This document shows, in pieces, positions 17,403-25,832 of a DNA stretch of 36,530 bases. Position 1 is the first letter of the stretch. Each line of letters starts with the position of its first letter. The notes beneath the pieces are model-generated. The model did no database searches, had not been told where the DNA came from, and saw only the letters and a program-made list of their open reading frames with translations. The stretch comes from Nostoc parmelioides FACHB-3921. Lineage in GTDB: Bacteria > Cyanobacteriota > Cyanobacteriia > Cyanobacteriales > Nostocaceae. Location of the stretch: positions 1 through 36,530 of the forward strand of contig NZ_JACJQL010000058.1 in NCBI RefSeq assembly GCF_014696625.1. Reading direction: 5' to 3'. The translations under genes and the position numbers were made by a program.

Positions 17403-18479
17403 GTGCAAAATAGCATGTCAGTGGCAGAACCAAATTCACATACACAGCGTAACCAGCCACGACCGATTCGCGTAGGCGTAATCGGCGTAGGTAACATGGG
17501 ACAACATCACACCCGTGTACTCAGTTCAATGAAAGATGTTGAACTAGTCGGTGTTTCCGACATCAACGTCGAACGAGGCCTAGAAACCGCTAGTAAATAC
17601 AAGGTGCGGTTTTTTGAAGACTACTGTGACCTGCTTCCCCATGTAGAAGCCGTGTGCATAGCTGTTCCCACTCGCTTACACTATGCTGTAGGCATCAATT
17701 GTTTGTTAGCGGGAATTCACGTTTTAATTGAAAAGCCGATCGCTGCTAGTATTTCTGAAGCAGAATCCCTTGTTAACGCTGCCGCCGAGTCTCAATGTAT
17801 CCTCCAAGTTGGGCATATTGAGCGCTTCAACCCAGCTTTTAGAGAACTGAGCAAAGTGATGAAAACTGAAGAAGTTCTCGCGCTAGAAGCTCACCGTATG
17901 AGTCCTTACTCAGACCGCGCCAATGATGTTTCAGTAGTGCTGGATTTAATGATCCATGACATTGATTTACTGCTAGAACTGGCTGCCTCACCAGTAACAA
18001 AACTAACTGCCAGTGGAACTCGCGCCTTAGACTCTGGTTATTTGGATTATGTGACTGCAACTCTAGGGTTTGCTAATGGGATCGTGGCAACTCTAACTGC
18101 TAGCAAAGTGACTCACAGAAAAATCCGTCGCATAGTTGCCCATTGTAAAAACTCTTTCACTGAAGCAGACTTTCTCAAAAACGAAATTTTGATACATCGT
18201 CAAACTTCCGCTAGCTCAGTCAATGACCATCGCCATTACAGGCAAGATGGTTTAATCGAGAAAGTTTATACCACTAACATTCAACCCTTGAGCGCAGAAC
18301 TTGAGCATTTTGTCAACTGCGTACACGGTGGAAATCAGCCTTCTGTGGGAGGTGAACAAGCTCTTAAAGCTCTCAGATTAGCAAGTTTAATTGAGCAAAT
18401 GGCTTTAGAAGAACGGGTGTGGAACCCGTTAGACTGGCAATCAGAATCAAGAGTACAATCACTGACTCAAAGCGTATAG
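17403..18479 (+). CDS. Gfo/Idh/MocA family NAD(P)-dependent oxidoreductase
   Basis: This sugar-dehydrogenase-type oxidoreductase has about 358 residues. The N-terminal Rossmann domain is VGVIGVGNMGQHHTRVL followed by the acidic NAD-selecting end of strand 2 (VGVSDINVERG). The family EKP motif is LIEKPIA; HIERFNPAFREL and LMIHDIDLLLELA (catalytic-type Asp/His region) follow. The set resembles cyanobacterial proteins often called oxidoreductase or UDP-N-acetylglucosamine 3-dehydrogenase-like; the substrate cannot be told. The GTG start at 17403 is chosen because GAGGAGAG at 17388-17395 sits 7 bases upstream. The TTG at 17379 lies before that site, and ATG 17415 is a further option. The gene stands alone. 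Confidence 0.9.
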   Translation: MQNSMSVAEPNSHTQRNQPRPIRVGVIGVGNMGQHHTRVLSSMKDVELVGVSDINVERGLETASKYKVRFFEDYCDLLPHVEAVCIAVPTRLHYAVGINCLLAGIHVLIEKPIAASISEAESLVNAAAESQCILQVGHIERFNPAFRELSKVMKTEEVLALEAHRMSPYSDRANDVSVVLDLMIHDIDLLLELAASPVTKLTASGTRALDSGYLDYVTATLGFANGIVATLTASKVTHRKIRRIVAHCKNSFTEADFLKNEILIHRQTSASSVNDHRHYRQDGLIEKVYTTNIQPLSAELEHFVNCVHGGNQPSVGGEQALKALRLASLIEQMALEERVWNPLDWQSESRVQSLTQSV

Positions 18480-18912
18480 ATGAGGCGAGGGAGCAGAGGC
18501 GAATACTTAGTTTAGGTCTTCCCTCTCTGCTTTTTAGCTTGACCAGACTCCTTCAATTGTCGATAGCACAAGAATATATTTAAATGTATTTTCACGTGCA
18601 TAATAAGCCTAGACAATAAAATCATGCTGTTGCCACAGCTAAAAAAATTAAAACTTCAATGGTTAGACTGTTAGGATGGTTGGCTCGTAGTTATAATCCT
18701 TGAGCAAAAATCATGGCAGAAATCACAAATCAATAATCCTACATATTGACCAAGTAACTGTTAACTGTTTTCACCGATGCGGAAAACCTAAACTCATCAG
18801 TACATGGTTACTCCCCAGACCTTTATTTGTTGCCTCAAGAAACGAAAATTATTAAGTTTTACTAACACTAGAGTTAAACTTAGCAACGAAAACTGTACAA
18901 CCATCCTAAAAA
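18480..18912. other. Gene-free leader region of the DedA gene
   Basis: No gene was seen. It begins with a possible terminator (18492-18535). A perfect 12-bp inverted repeat, TTAGGATGGTTG at 18671-18682 and CAACCATCCTAA at 18898-18909, brackets most of it. The second arm ends 3 bases before the DedA ATG. Confidence 0.55.
18492..18535 (+). terminator. Possible terminator after the Gfo/Idh gene
   Basis: The stem AGCAGAG (18492-18498) with CTCTGCT (18525-18531) is followed by TTTTT. The 26-base loop is long for an intrinsic terminator, so this is tentative. It starts 13 bp past the stop. Confidence 0.35.
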
Positions 18913-19530
18913 ATGTCATCCGACTGGATCAAAAATATTATTGAATCCCTTGGTTATTGGGGAATTGGTATTTTAATGTTTGTGGAGAATCTGTTTCCGC
19001 CGATTCCTTCAGAATTAATCATGCCATTGGCAGGTTACACAGCCAACTTGCCAGGTTCAAGGTTGAACATCGTAGGTGTGTTTATTGCTGGACTTTTAGG
19101 TTCCACAATTGGCGCACTTATCTGGTATTATCCAGGGAAGTTTTTAGGTGAAAGGCGTTTACGAGATTTAGCAGATAAATATGGCAAGTGGATTAGTGTA
19201 TCTAGCAAAGATATCACCAAAGCAAAACACTGGTTTGACTCCCAAGGTAACAAGGCTGTTTTAATTGGTCGTCTGATTCCGGGAGTTCGGACTTTAATTT
19301 CCGTACCAGCAGGCATTAGCAATATGCCCTTGCTACCTTTCTTATTTTATACAACTTTAGGTAGCGCCGCCTGGGTTGGTTTGTTAACATACTCAGGGTA
19401 TCTTTTAGGTAGTCAGTATGAACTTGTGGATAAGTACCTTGCCCCTGTATCCAAAATCGTACTAGGGGCTTTAGTTCTGGTGTTTGTAGTCTGGGTACTC
19501 AAACGTAAGCGTAGAAACACCAGAATTTGA
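18913..19530 (+). CDS. DedA family membrane protein
   Basis: This is a DedA (SNARE-associated/VTT) family protein of 205 residues. It shows the typical WGIGILMFVENLFPPIPSE near 16-34, LAGYTA, LLGSTIGALIWYYPGKFLGE near 60-79 and the Gx(4)GR-LIPGVRTLISVPAGI signature near 117-137. Three or four hydrophobic segments follow, then a basic C-terminus LKRKRRNTRI. DedA proteins are inner-membrane proteins needed for membrane integrity, and the family includes lipid and undecaprenyl-phosphate transporters. The start lacks a Shine-Dalgarno sequence and is preceded by one arm of a 12-bp inverted repeat. No operon partner is evident. Confidence 0.93.
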   Translation: MSSDWIKNIIESLGYWGIGILMFVENLFPPIPSELIMPLAGYTANLPGSRLNIVGVFIAGLLGSTIGALIWYYPGKFLGERRLRDLADKYGKWISVSSKDITKAKHWFDSQGNKAVLIGRLIPGVRTLISVPAGISNMPLLPFLFYTTLGSAAWVGLLTYSGYLLGSQYELVDKYLAPVSKIVLGALVLVFVVWVLKRKRRNTRI

Positions 19531-19752
19531 AGCAAAGTTCTTTTTTGTTTACAACTGGGGGTTACATCTGGTAAAAATTCGCCTACACTATGCCAAATAA
19601 TGCTGAAGAAAGCGATCGCCTAAATTTTACTAAAATTTTAAAATTTGGCGTATTCATAGCTACACTTGACGAAACTCAGAAATTCTGGTATCCCCCATGT
19701 TTGTACGACGGGCATGATAACTTTTTACAGGTAAGTAAGCACGAGGAATTTT

Positions 19753-20901
19753 ATGACAGACCAACCTTCCGCCGCTACTCCAATGAATGCTGCTGCCATC
19801 CCTTTAAACAGAGTGTCAGCATCTACCCCAATCAATGCCGCTCCGGCCAACAAACCAAATAATGGTTCGAGCAAATCAATTCTCAGCGTTGACTTAGGCA
19901 GAACTTCCACAAAAACCTGTGTCAGCCGCGAACCCAATAACGTTGTGTTCGTACCCGCCAATGTTAAGCAAATGTCCATAGAGCAAGTACGTGGGGGCGT
20001 TTTTGAAGCCCGTGCTACCGACCCATTAATGGACTTGTGGTTGGAATATCAAGGCAAAGGTTATGCCGTTGGTCAATTAGCAGCAGACTTTGGGGCTAAT
20101 TTGGGAGTCGGTCAATCTAAAGTAGAGGATGCACTAATTAAAGTACTGGCAAGTGCCGGCTACTTCAAACTCAAAGATGACATTTCTGTTGTACTTGGTC
20201 TACCTTTTCTCTCATTGGAGCAATTTGAACGAGAAAAAGCACAATTAACCAGCCAAGTTACCGGGCCTCACGTTCTCAATTTTCGAGGTGAATCCGTATC
20301 TTTGAACATCACCAAGGTTTGGGTAATGCCAGAAGGCTATGGTAGTCTTCTCTGGTCGGAGGCTCAACCCAAAAAAGGTGGTGCTAGCCCCGATTTTACA
20401 AAAATCTCCACAGCAATTGTTGATATTGGGCATCAAACCATCGATTTATTGATGGTGGATAATTTCCGCTTTGCACGCGGTGCTTCTAAAAGTGAAGATT
20501 TTGGCATGAACAAGTTCTATGAACTAGTAGCTGCTGAAATTGATGGTGCAGATAGTCAATCTTTAGCTTTAATCTCTGCTGTCAACAAACCCAAAGGTGA
20601 ACGCTTTTATCGTCCTAAAGGCGCTAGTAAACCAACCAACCTAGATGATTTTCTGCCCAACCTGATAGAGCAATTTTCACGAGAAATTTGCAGTCGTGTG
20701 TTGGCTTGGTTGCCAGAACGAGTCACCGATGTGATTATCACTGGCGGTGGTGGCGAATTTTTCTGGGAAGATGTACAACGTCTACTTAAAGATGCCCAGA
20801 TTAACGCCCACTTAGCTGCTCCTTCTAGACAAGCGAACGCCTTGGGGCAGTATATTTATGGAGAGGCCCAATTATCCTCCAATCGTGCTGCTAGGGCTTA
20901 A
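19753..20901 (+). CDS. ParM/Alp-like actin-family ATPase
   Basis: This actin/Hsp70-superfamily ATPase has 382 residues. An Ala/Pro/Asn-rich N-terminal extension (about 1-42) precedes the fold. Phosphate-1 motif: ILSVDLGRTSTKTCVS, with Asp47, Gly49 and Lys54. Phosphate-2: STAIVDIGHQTIDLLMVD near 216-233. Adenosine motif: DVIITGGGGEFF near 328-339. A QLAADFGANLG segment is seen near 100. The set matches the ParM/StbA-type and related bacterial actin-like proteins, which form filaments that push plasmids apart. GAGG lies 7 bases before the ATG. A ribbon-helix-helix protein starts 5 bp after the stop, the same order as in parM-parR plasmid cassettes. Function on a chromosome is inferred only. Confidence 0.85.
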   Translation: MTDQPSAATPMNAAAIPLNRVSASTPINAAPANKPNNGSSKSILSVDLGRTSTKTCVSREPNNVVFVPANVKQMSIEQVRGGVFEARATDPLMDLWLEYQGKGYAVGQLAADFGANLGVGQSKVEDALIKVLASAGYFKLKDDISVVLGLPFLSLEQFEREKAQLTSQVTGPHVLNFRGESVSLNITKVWVMPEGYGSLLWSEAQPKKGGASPDFTKISTAIVDIGHQTIDLLMVDNFRFARGASKSEDFGMNKFYELVAAEIDGADSQSLALISAVNKPKGERFYRPKGASKPTNLDDFLPNLIEQFSREICSRVLAWLPERVTDVIITGGGGEFFWEDVQRLLKDAQINAHLAAPSRQANALGQYIYGEAQLSSNRAARA

Positions 20902-20906
20902 AACGA

Positions 20907-21395
20907 ATGTTCCAATGGTCAAAAAAAGTAGTTAAATCGGTTACGTTCAACCCAGAGGTCGCTGATGAAAGCTTGTTGGCGGTTGTAGAAAACTATCTAG
21001 AAAAACAACCAGAAAAGACCTTTAGCGACCTCTGCAAAGAAGCTTTATGGCAAGCTCTATGCGTACCGGAATCTGTAAAACCAGCTCTCAGAACAACTAC
21101 AGCAGAGCCGGTTGAACAAAAAATCGATGAACTGCAACGTCAACTAGCTGACCTTGAGGAACGTTTTTTTGCCAAGGAATCTAATCGCTTGGAATCACTT
21201 GAGCGCCAGATTTTGCAGTTGACGCAACAACTGGCGCATCTTGCAATTATGGTGACAGAGCGACCTGTGGTTTACTCACCACCCCAGTCAGTACCAGCCG
21301 TAGATGTAGTGAACCCTGCTAATTATACTGTTGAGCCAACAGAAGAAGTTGACCCCGTTATTAGTCGCTTAAGTCAATATCTAGATGATTTTTAA
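20907..21395 (+). CDS. RHH-like plus coiled-coil protein, possible ParR-type adaptor
   Basis: The 162-residue protein is not a named family to me. Residues 9-55 look like a ribbon-helix-helix DNA-binding unit: strand KSVTFNP, helix DESLLAVVENYLEKQ, helix FSDLCKEALWQALC. Residues about 68-117 form a Leu/Gln/Glu-rich heptad stretch (IDELQRQLADLEERFF, LESLERQILQLTQQLAHL) predicted to be a coiled coil. An unstructured acidic tail ends in ISRLSQYLDDF. A DNA-binding RHH adaptor directly behind an actin-like gene is the arrangement of ParR, whose acidic tail contacts ParM. Spacing of 5 bp implies translation from one transcript. Family membership is inference from sequence pattern and order. Confidence 0.75.
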   Translation: MFQWSKKVVKSVTFNPEVADESLLAVVENYLEKQPEKTFSDLCKEALWQALCVPESVKPALRTTTAEPVEQKIDELQRQLADLEERFFAKESNRLESLERQILQLTQQLAHLAIMVTERPVVYSPPQSVPAVDVVNPANYTVEPTEEVDPVISRLSQYLDDF

Positions 21396-21439
21396 CGGGA
21401 AACCATAATTGTTAGCCATTGATAAACTACGGCTATCAG

Positions 21440-21463
21440 TCCTTAATAGTATTCCATTAAGGA
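21440..21463 (+). terminator. Hairpin after the actin-like/RHH pair
   Basis: The 8-bp inverted repeat TCCTTAAT (21440-21447) and ATTAAGGA (21456-21463) has an 8-base loop and an A/T-rich tail without a T run. It is either a weak terminator or a protein-binding site. It lies 45 bp after the stop. Confidence 0.35.
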
Positions 21464-21619
21464 TTATTAATATTTATTAACAAATAAAAGACGTCACACT
21501 GCAACGTCAGTGCATACATATGTACTCCTCCGCAATTGCTTCCTGGATTCTGCCTTTTTTGTTACTTGGGTGACTGTACAAATGCTAGAATCCTCAGGTG
21601 TATCAGGGAGGATAATCTA

Positions 21620-23056
21620 ATGCCAGTTATAGCTAGCTCTATCAAATTTGGTACAGACGGGTGGCGGGGTGTGATTGGTGATGAGTTCACTTTTGAACGC
21701 CTAGCTTTAGTCGCGCCAGTTGCCGCAAAAGTATTATATGATACTTATTGCTCGACGGTGGGTAGCCGAACAATTATTGTCGGTTACGATCGCCGATTTA
21801 TGGCAGAAGATTTTGCCCGTGCTGTCGCTGATGCGGTCACTGCTGTCGGATTTGACGTTTTGCTCAGTGAAGGCTATGCACCAACCCCTGCATTTAGTTG
21901 GGCTGCAAAAGAACTCAATGCTTTGGGGGCGCTAGTTATTACAGCTAGTCATAATCCAGGGGCTTATTTAGGATTAAAAGTTAAAGGTTATTTTGGTGGT
22001 TCGGTATCGCCAGAAGTTACAAAAGATATAGAAGCATTATTATCAACAGGAGTACCACTCGCCGCTACTCCTGGTAAGTTAGAAAAATTTGACCCTTGGC
22101 CTAGTTATACTCAGGGTTTAGAAGGCAAAGTTGATATTGCTAAAATTCGCAAAGCGATCGCCTCTGGTGAACTTACCCTATTTGCTGATGTGATGCACGG
22201 CGCAGCAGCAACAGGGTTGGGGCGATTATTAGGCGAACGGGTACAGGAAATAAATAGCGATCGCGATCCTTTATTTGGTGGTGGCGCGCCGGAACCCTTG
22301 CCCAAATACCTTTCTATGTTATTTGAGACTATCCGCAAGCACCGAGAAACCAATCCATCTAGTTTATCTGTAGGATTAGTATTTGATGGTGACTGCGATC
22401 GCATCGCTGCTGTAGATGGAAACGCTAACTTTTTAAGTTCCCAAATTTTAATCCCCATCTTAATTGACCACTTGACTCAAAGACGCAACTTTACAGGGGA
22501 AATTGTCAAAACTGTCAGTGGTTCTGATTTAATTCCTAAGGTAGCAGCCTTACATAACTTATCAATATTTGAAACAGCCGTTGGTTATAAATACATAGCT
22601 GACAGAATGTTAGCCGCGCCAGTGCTGTTAGGTGGTGAAGAATCGGGGGGAATTGGTTACGGTAGCCACATACCAGAACGGGACGCTTTACTATCAGCAT
22701 TGTATGTCTTAGAGGCGATCGTTGAATCTGGGTTAGATTTAGGCGATTATTACCGTCAATTGCAAGAACAAACAGGCTTTTCTTCTGCGTACGATCGCAT
22801 CGATTTACCCCTAGCTAGCATGGACGTAAGAGCGCGTCTTTTACAACAACTACAAAGTCAGCCCCTAACTGAAATTGCAGGTAAAGCAGTAATTGACTGC
22901 AACACCACCGACGGCTACAAATTCCGCCTAGCAGATAATAGCTGGTTAATGATTCGCTTTAGTGGGACAGAACCAGTATTACGCCTTTACTGCGAAGCCT
23001 CTACCCTGGAACAAGTCCATCAAACTCTTGCTTGGGCAAAACACTGGGCAGAGTAA
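21620..23056 (+). CDS. Phosphoglucomutase/phosphomannomutase family protein
   Basis: This alpha-D-phosphohexomutase of 478 residues interconverts hexose 1- and 6-phosphates. IKFGTDGWRGVIGDEFT opens the protein. The active-site phosphoserine loop is VITASHNPGAYLGLK near 108-122. Metal binding is FDGDCDRIAA near 255. Sugar binding is LGGEESGGIGYG near 341. Phosphate binding is MIRFSGTEPVLRLY near the end. The ATG at 21620 is chosen because GGGAGGAT lies just upstream and homologs begin here; the frame extends 84 bp further but that part (LPGFCLFCYLGD) is not family-like. Substrate choice (glucose, mannose or glucosamine) cannot be settled. The rdgB-like gene follows after a short repeat. Confidence 0.95.
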   Translation: MPVIASSIKFGTDGWRGVIGDEFTFERLALVAPVAAKVLYDTYCSTVGSRTIIVGYDRRFMAEDFARAVADAVTAVGFDVLLSEGYAPTPAFSWAAKELNALGALVITASHNPGAYLGLKVKGYFGGSVSPEVTKDIEALLSTGVPLAATPGKLEKFDPWPSYTQGLEGKVDIAKIRKAIASGELTLFADVMHGAAATGLGRLLGERVQEINSDRDPLFGGGAPEPLPKYLSMLFETIRKHRETNPSSLSVGLVFDGDCDRIAAVDGNANFLSSQILIPILIDHLTQRRNFTGEIVKTVSGSDLIPKVAALHNLSIFETAVGYKYIADRMLAAPVLLGGEESGGIGYGSHIPERDALLSALYVLEAIVESGLDLGDYYRQLQEQTGFSSAYDRIDLPLASMDVRARLLQQLQSQPLTEIAGKAVIDCNTTDGYKFRLADNSWLMIRFSGTEPVLRLYCEASTLEQVHQTLAWAKHWAE

Positions 23057-23059
23057 AAT

Positions 23060-23131
23060 TTAGTTAATAGTCAATAGTTGAAAGCTGTTTCGACTGTTGA
23101 CTGTTGACCGTTAACTGTTGACTGTTGACTA
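23060..23131. repeat. GACTGTT-type heptanucleotide repeat abutting the rdgB start
   Basis: Degenerate 7-bp units (GACTGTT, GACCGTT, AACTGTT) run up to the base before the rdgB ATG at 23132. The tract takes the place where a ribosome-binding site would lie. Confidence 0.8.
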
Positions 23132-23722
23132 ATGACTAGACTCCTCGTAGTAGCTACAAGTAATGCGGGTAAGTTGCGGGAAATGCAGGCTTACCTCGCC
23201 AACACCGATTGGGAATTAACACTAAAGCCGGCAGAATTAGACGTTGAAGAGACAGGTGATACCTTTGCGGCCAATGCTTGTCTTAAAGCCTCCGAGGTTG
23301 CTAAAGCCACAGGAAACTGGGCGATCGCAGATGACTCTGGTTTACAAGTAGATGCCCTCAATGGTGTTCCTGGTGTGTATTCTGCCCGTTATGGTAAAAC
23401 CGATTCAGAAAGAATCTCTCGGTTACTGAAGGAATTAGGTAGTGAAGTTAACCGACAAGCACAGTTTGTCTGTGTAGTAGCGATCGCCTCTCCTGATGGA
23501 GCGATCGCCCTGCAAGCAGAAGGTATTTGTCGTGGTGAAATTCTTCATGCACCCCGTGGTAACGGTGGTTTCGGATATGATCCAGTTTTTTATGTCCCCG
23601 AAAAGCAATTAACCTTTGCGGAGATGACACCAGAATTGAAGAAATCAGTCAGCCATCGTGGTAAAGCTTTTGCGGCTTTACTTCCTCAAATGGCAACAGT
23701 GCTAAGTTCAAGTTCTGAATAA
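23132..23722 (+). CDS. rdgB: RdgB/HAM1 non-canonical purine NTP pyrophosphatase
   Basis: This 196-residue enzyme of the Ham1/ITPase family hydrolyses dITP and XTP to monophosphates and keeps deaminated purines out of DNA. Motifs: VATSNAGKLREMQ near 7-19 (substrate loop SNxxK), ADDSGLQVDALNGVPGVYSARYG near 65-87 with the catalytic Asp pair, GNGGFGYDPVFYVP near 143-156 and SHRGKAFAAL near 173-182. All are intact, so it should be active. The ATG agrees with homologs, although the leader is a 7-bp tandem repeat with no Shine-Dalgarno sequence. It may be cotranscribed with the phosphohexomutase 75 bp upstream. Confidence 0.95.
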   Translation: MTRLLVVATSNAGKLREMQAYLANTDWELTLKPAELDVEETGDTFAANACLKASEVAKATGNWAIADDSGLQVDALNGVPGVYSARYGKTDSERISRLLKELGSEVNRQAQFVCVVAIASPDGAIALQAEGICRGEILHAPRGNGGFGYDPVFYVPEKQLTFAEMTPELKKSVSHRGKAFAALLPQMATVLSSSSE

Positions 23723-23825
23723 AAATAGACTTACCATAGTTGGAATGGCAAACCTAAAATAGTCGAATAGAGAATGTTTGTAGTGACTTATAAATCTAAC
23801 ACCCAACTTTAAACTTGCTGCACCA

Positions 23826-24200
23826 TTAAAACACTCTAAAAATAAATGGATAGCGGAACGGTACATCAGACTGGCTTAGACAATGTATGATTGCCCAAAT
23901 TGTCAATCCCCAATGGATAGCAAAACCTAAAGCTACTATAGGAAAGAACAAAATCCCGCCAATACCAAAGGTAAGCCAAGATAGAACTCCTAATGGAACT
24001 CCAATGACAGTAGCCCAGAACCAAACATTAAAGTGAAAGTTGATCGATTCCTTGGCGTTGCTTTTAACTACTGGATCGTCAGATATTAAATTAATAACAA
24101 TTGGCACGCCAACCGAAAAGATTGCTGTACTAAAGAAAATCGCCCCATGACACAGAGATGATAGCAATTTGCGTTTATCAGAATCGTATGTTGCTTGCAT
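23826..24200 (-). CDS. DUF4870-type small membrane protein
   Basis: This 124-residue protein is close to the DUF4870 (Tic20-related) group. It has three hydrophobic segments, at about 20-40 (AIFFSTAIFSVGVPIVINLI), 55-80 (WFWATVIGVPLGVLSWLTFGI) and 80-108 (ILFFPIVALGFAIHWGLTIWAII). The hallmark is V(K)SNAKESINFHFNVWFW near 45-60. No function is known for the bacterial family. It is single, minus strand, and downstream of the PEP-CTERM gene by 216 bp. Confidence 0.8.
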   Translation of the reverse strand: MQATYDSDKRKLLSSLCHGAIFFSTAIFSVGVPIVINLISDDPVVKSNAKESINFHFNVWFWATVIGVPLGVLSWLTFGIGGILFFPIVALGFAIHWGLTIWAIIHCLSQSDVPFRYPFIFRVF

Positions 24201-24369
24201 CCTGGTGGCTCCTCAATTACTTCTTAGCTTTAATTTTAACTGTTACTTTACAGGTTACATATTAGAGCTTACCGTAATTAGCAATTATGGCAAATCCGTC
24301 TTGATATAGATTGAATGTGGCTACTAATCACCAAATAGAGACTATGAGGTTTACCGAACTTCCACATTC

Positions 24370-24400
24370 AAAAAATAAAGGGTAGGAACTGTCCTACCCT
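24370..24400 (-). terminator. Terminator of the PEP-CTERM gene
   Basis: A perfect 9-bp stem, AGGGTAGGA (24379-24387) and TCCTACCCT (24392-24400), has a 4-base loop. On the minus strand it is followed by TTTATTTTTT. It starts 16 bases past the stop of the PEP-CTERM protein gene. This is one of the clearest intrinsic terminators in the window. Confidence 0.85.
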
Positions 24401-24416
24401 AAAAATGAACTCATAA

Positions 24417-25262
24417 TTAAACGTTGTTTTGCTTACGTTTCAAAACAGAACTGACTCCAAATGTACCAAATGCCAACAGACCTAAGATTGAGGTAGGTTC
24501 AGGAACGCTTTGAGTCACAGCAATAGTATATGTAATGTCACCAATACCAATACCGTGAGCCTGGGGATTACTAATGCTTATATCATCACCATCCGTAAAG
24601 ACTAACTCGAAGCGGTCGATCGCGCTAGCAAACTTCACCAACACATTACCGTTATTTCCGTTATTCGCATTAGAATCAAATCTAACACCATCAATAGTGT
24701 AAGCATCAACTATTTGAATGGTATTGTTTTGAGCTAATTGTGGGGTAAAAATAGGGTTAACTACCTGATTACCGGAAAAACCTTTCAAAATTATTCTGTC
24801 TTGCCAGGTATTATTGCTACTAATGTCAACGTCATATAGCGTGAAGGAAACATCGTTCAAGGGACTGCTAAAGCCTCGGAAACTAGTGTTCATCGTTACC
24901 GAGTTCGCTCCTTGACCTAAACCGATTGCTTGTGCATCCATCTGTATATGCAAACTTTTATTGTCTGCTCCTTCGCTACCATTAAGAGTACTACTGATGA
25001 CAGGAGTGGTTCCAGAACCGCCAAAACTAGCAAAGCTCGTTTTATTACCCAGAACAAAACTTAGGTCAACACTACCTTGACCTGCGCTATAGGTGCGAAC
25101 TTGACCTGATGTTGGTGCAGTCCATCCTGTTGCTAACTGATCCCAATCTATTAAGGTCTGTGTGTTCCCGGTAATATTTGCCTTAGCTGTTGTAGGTACT
25201 AAAACTGTTCCGGCTATAGCTAGAACACACCCAAATTTAGATAGAAAAGACTTGTACATCAT
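24417..25262 (-). CDS. PEP-CTERM sorted extracellular protein
   Basis: The 281-residue protein has a signal peptide at the N-terminus (FGCVLAIAGTVLVPTTAKA, cleavage near residue 28). It carries a C-terminal PEP-CTERM anchor: VPEPTSILGLLAFGTFGVSSVL then KRKQ. Such proteins are handled by an exosortase and released or attached at the cell surface with exopolysaccharide. The body, rich in Asn, Ser and Asp, has beta-type stretches such as DVSFTLYDVDISS and FELVFTDGDDISISN; no catalytic motif is visible. No exosortase gene is in the window. The ATG at 25262 is followed by a second ATG codon, so the start could be one codon later. Confidence 0.9.
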   Translation of the reverse strand: MMYKSFLSKFGCVLAIAGTVLVPTTAKANITGNTQTLIDWDQLATGWTAPTSGQVRTYSAGQGSVDLSFVLGNKTSFASFGGSGTTPVISSTLNGSEGADNKSLHIQMDAQAIGLGQGANSVTMNTSFRGFSSPLNDVSFTLYDVDISSNNTWQDRIILKGFSGNQVVNPIFTPQLAQNNTIQIVDAYTIDGVRFDSNANNGNNGNVLVKFASAIDRFELVFTDGDDISISNPQAHGIGIGDITYTIAVTQSVPEPTSILGLLAFGTFGVSSVLKRKQNNV

Positions 25263-25832
25263 GATATTTGTTGATGGCTATCTCAGGTTGTTTGAAGTTA
25301 CGAACGCAGCAAAAAACAGTCATCAGCGATCTCTTAGACTGAGGAATAGATCAAAACTGGAGTTAGACAAAATTTTTGACAGATAGAAATATCTCACTGC
25401 CTAACCTTTTTAGATTTCCTAGTTAGTTGCGAGTGGTTTTATCATGTCATAGTCGATAACTAAATGACTAGTACTTTTTTGTATCTTATTATTCTATCTT
25501 TGGGCTAAGTGATAGTACTGAGAAAAATCTAGAGATCGTTTCGCCAAAAAAATCTATCTTATTAAACTTTTGTAGTAATTTTATTTAGCCTCAGCCAATA
25601 TAAATAAAGTTTTTACGGATAAAAATTATAAAATCATGATAAAAACGACAGTATGTTATCCCCTGATTTGTCCAATCATTTTGATTGACTATTATCTATA
25701 AATTGCAGCTTAAAAATTTTATTGCCATTTTGATGAATTAATAGTCAGTATACTGCTATGTCAATTAACATCAGAGTATGTTCAATAGGTGACTAGCCTG
25801 CATAGAGAAAGTTTAAAGCAAGGTAGTAAATT
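25263..25832. other. Gene-free AT-rich region upstream of the PEP-CTERM gene
   Basis: 570 bp without a credible gene. A small hairpin CAATCATTTTGATTG lies near 25672-25686. It should contain the promoters of two divergent genes (25262 minus, 25833 plus). Confidence 0.6.

Noticed and set aside
19590..19862. A 90-residue ORF upstream of the actin-like gene
   Set aside because: It overlaps the well-supported actin-like start by 110 bp in another frame and has no family features; the part from 19753 is a frame shadow.
21536..21619. 28-residue N-terminal extension of the phosphohexomutase
   Set aside because: The extension is not family-like and the internal ATG 21620 has a good ribosome site and the normal family N-terminus.
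25162..25386. Plus-strand ORF opposite the PEP-CTERM gene start
   Set aside because: It overlaps the signal-peptide coding region antisense and runs into AT-rich intergenic DNA; no ribosome site or family features.
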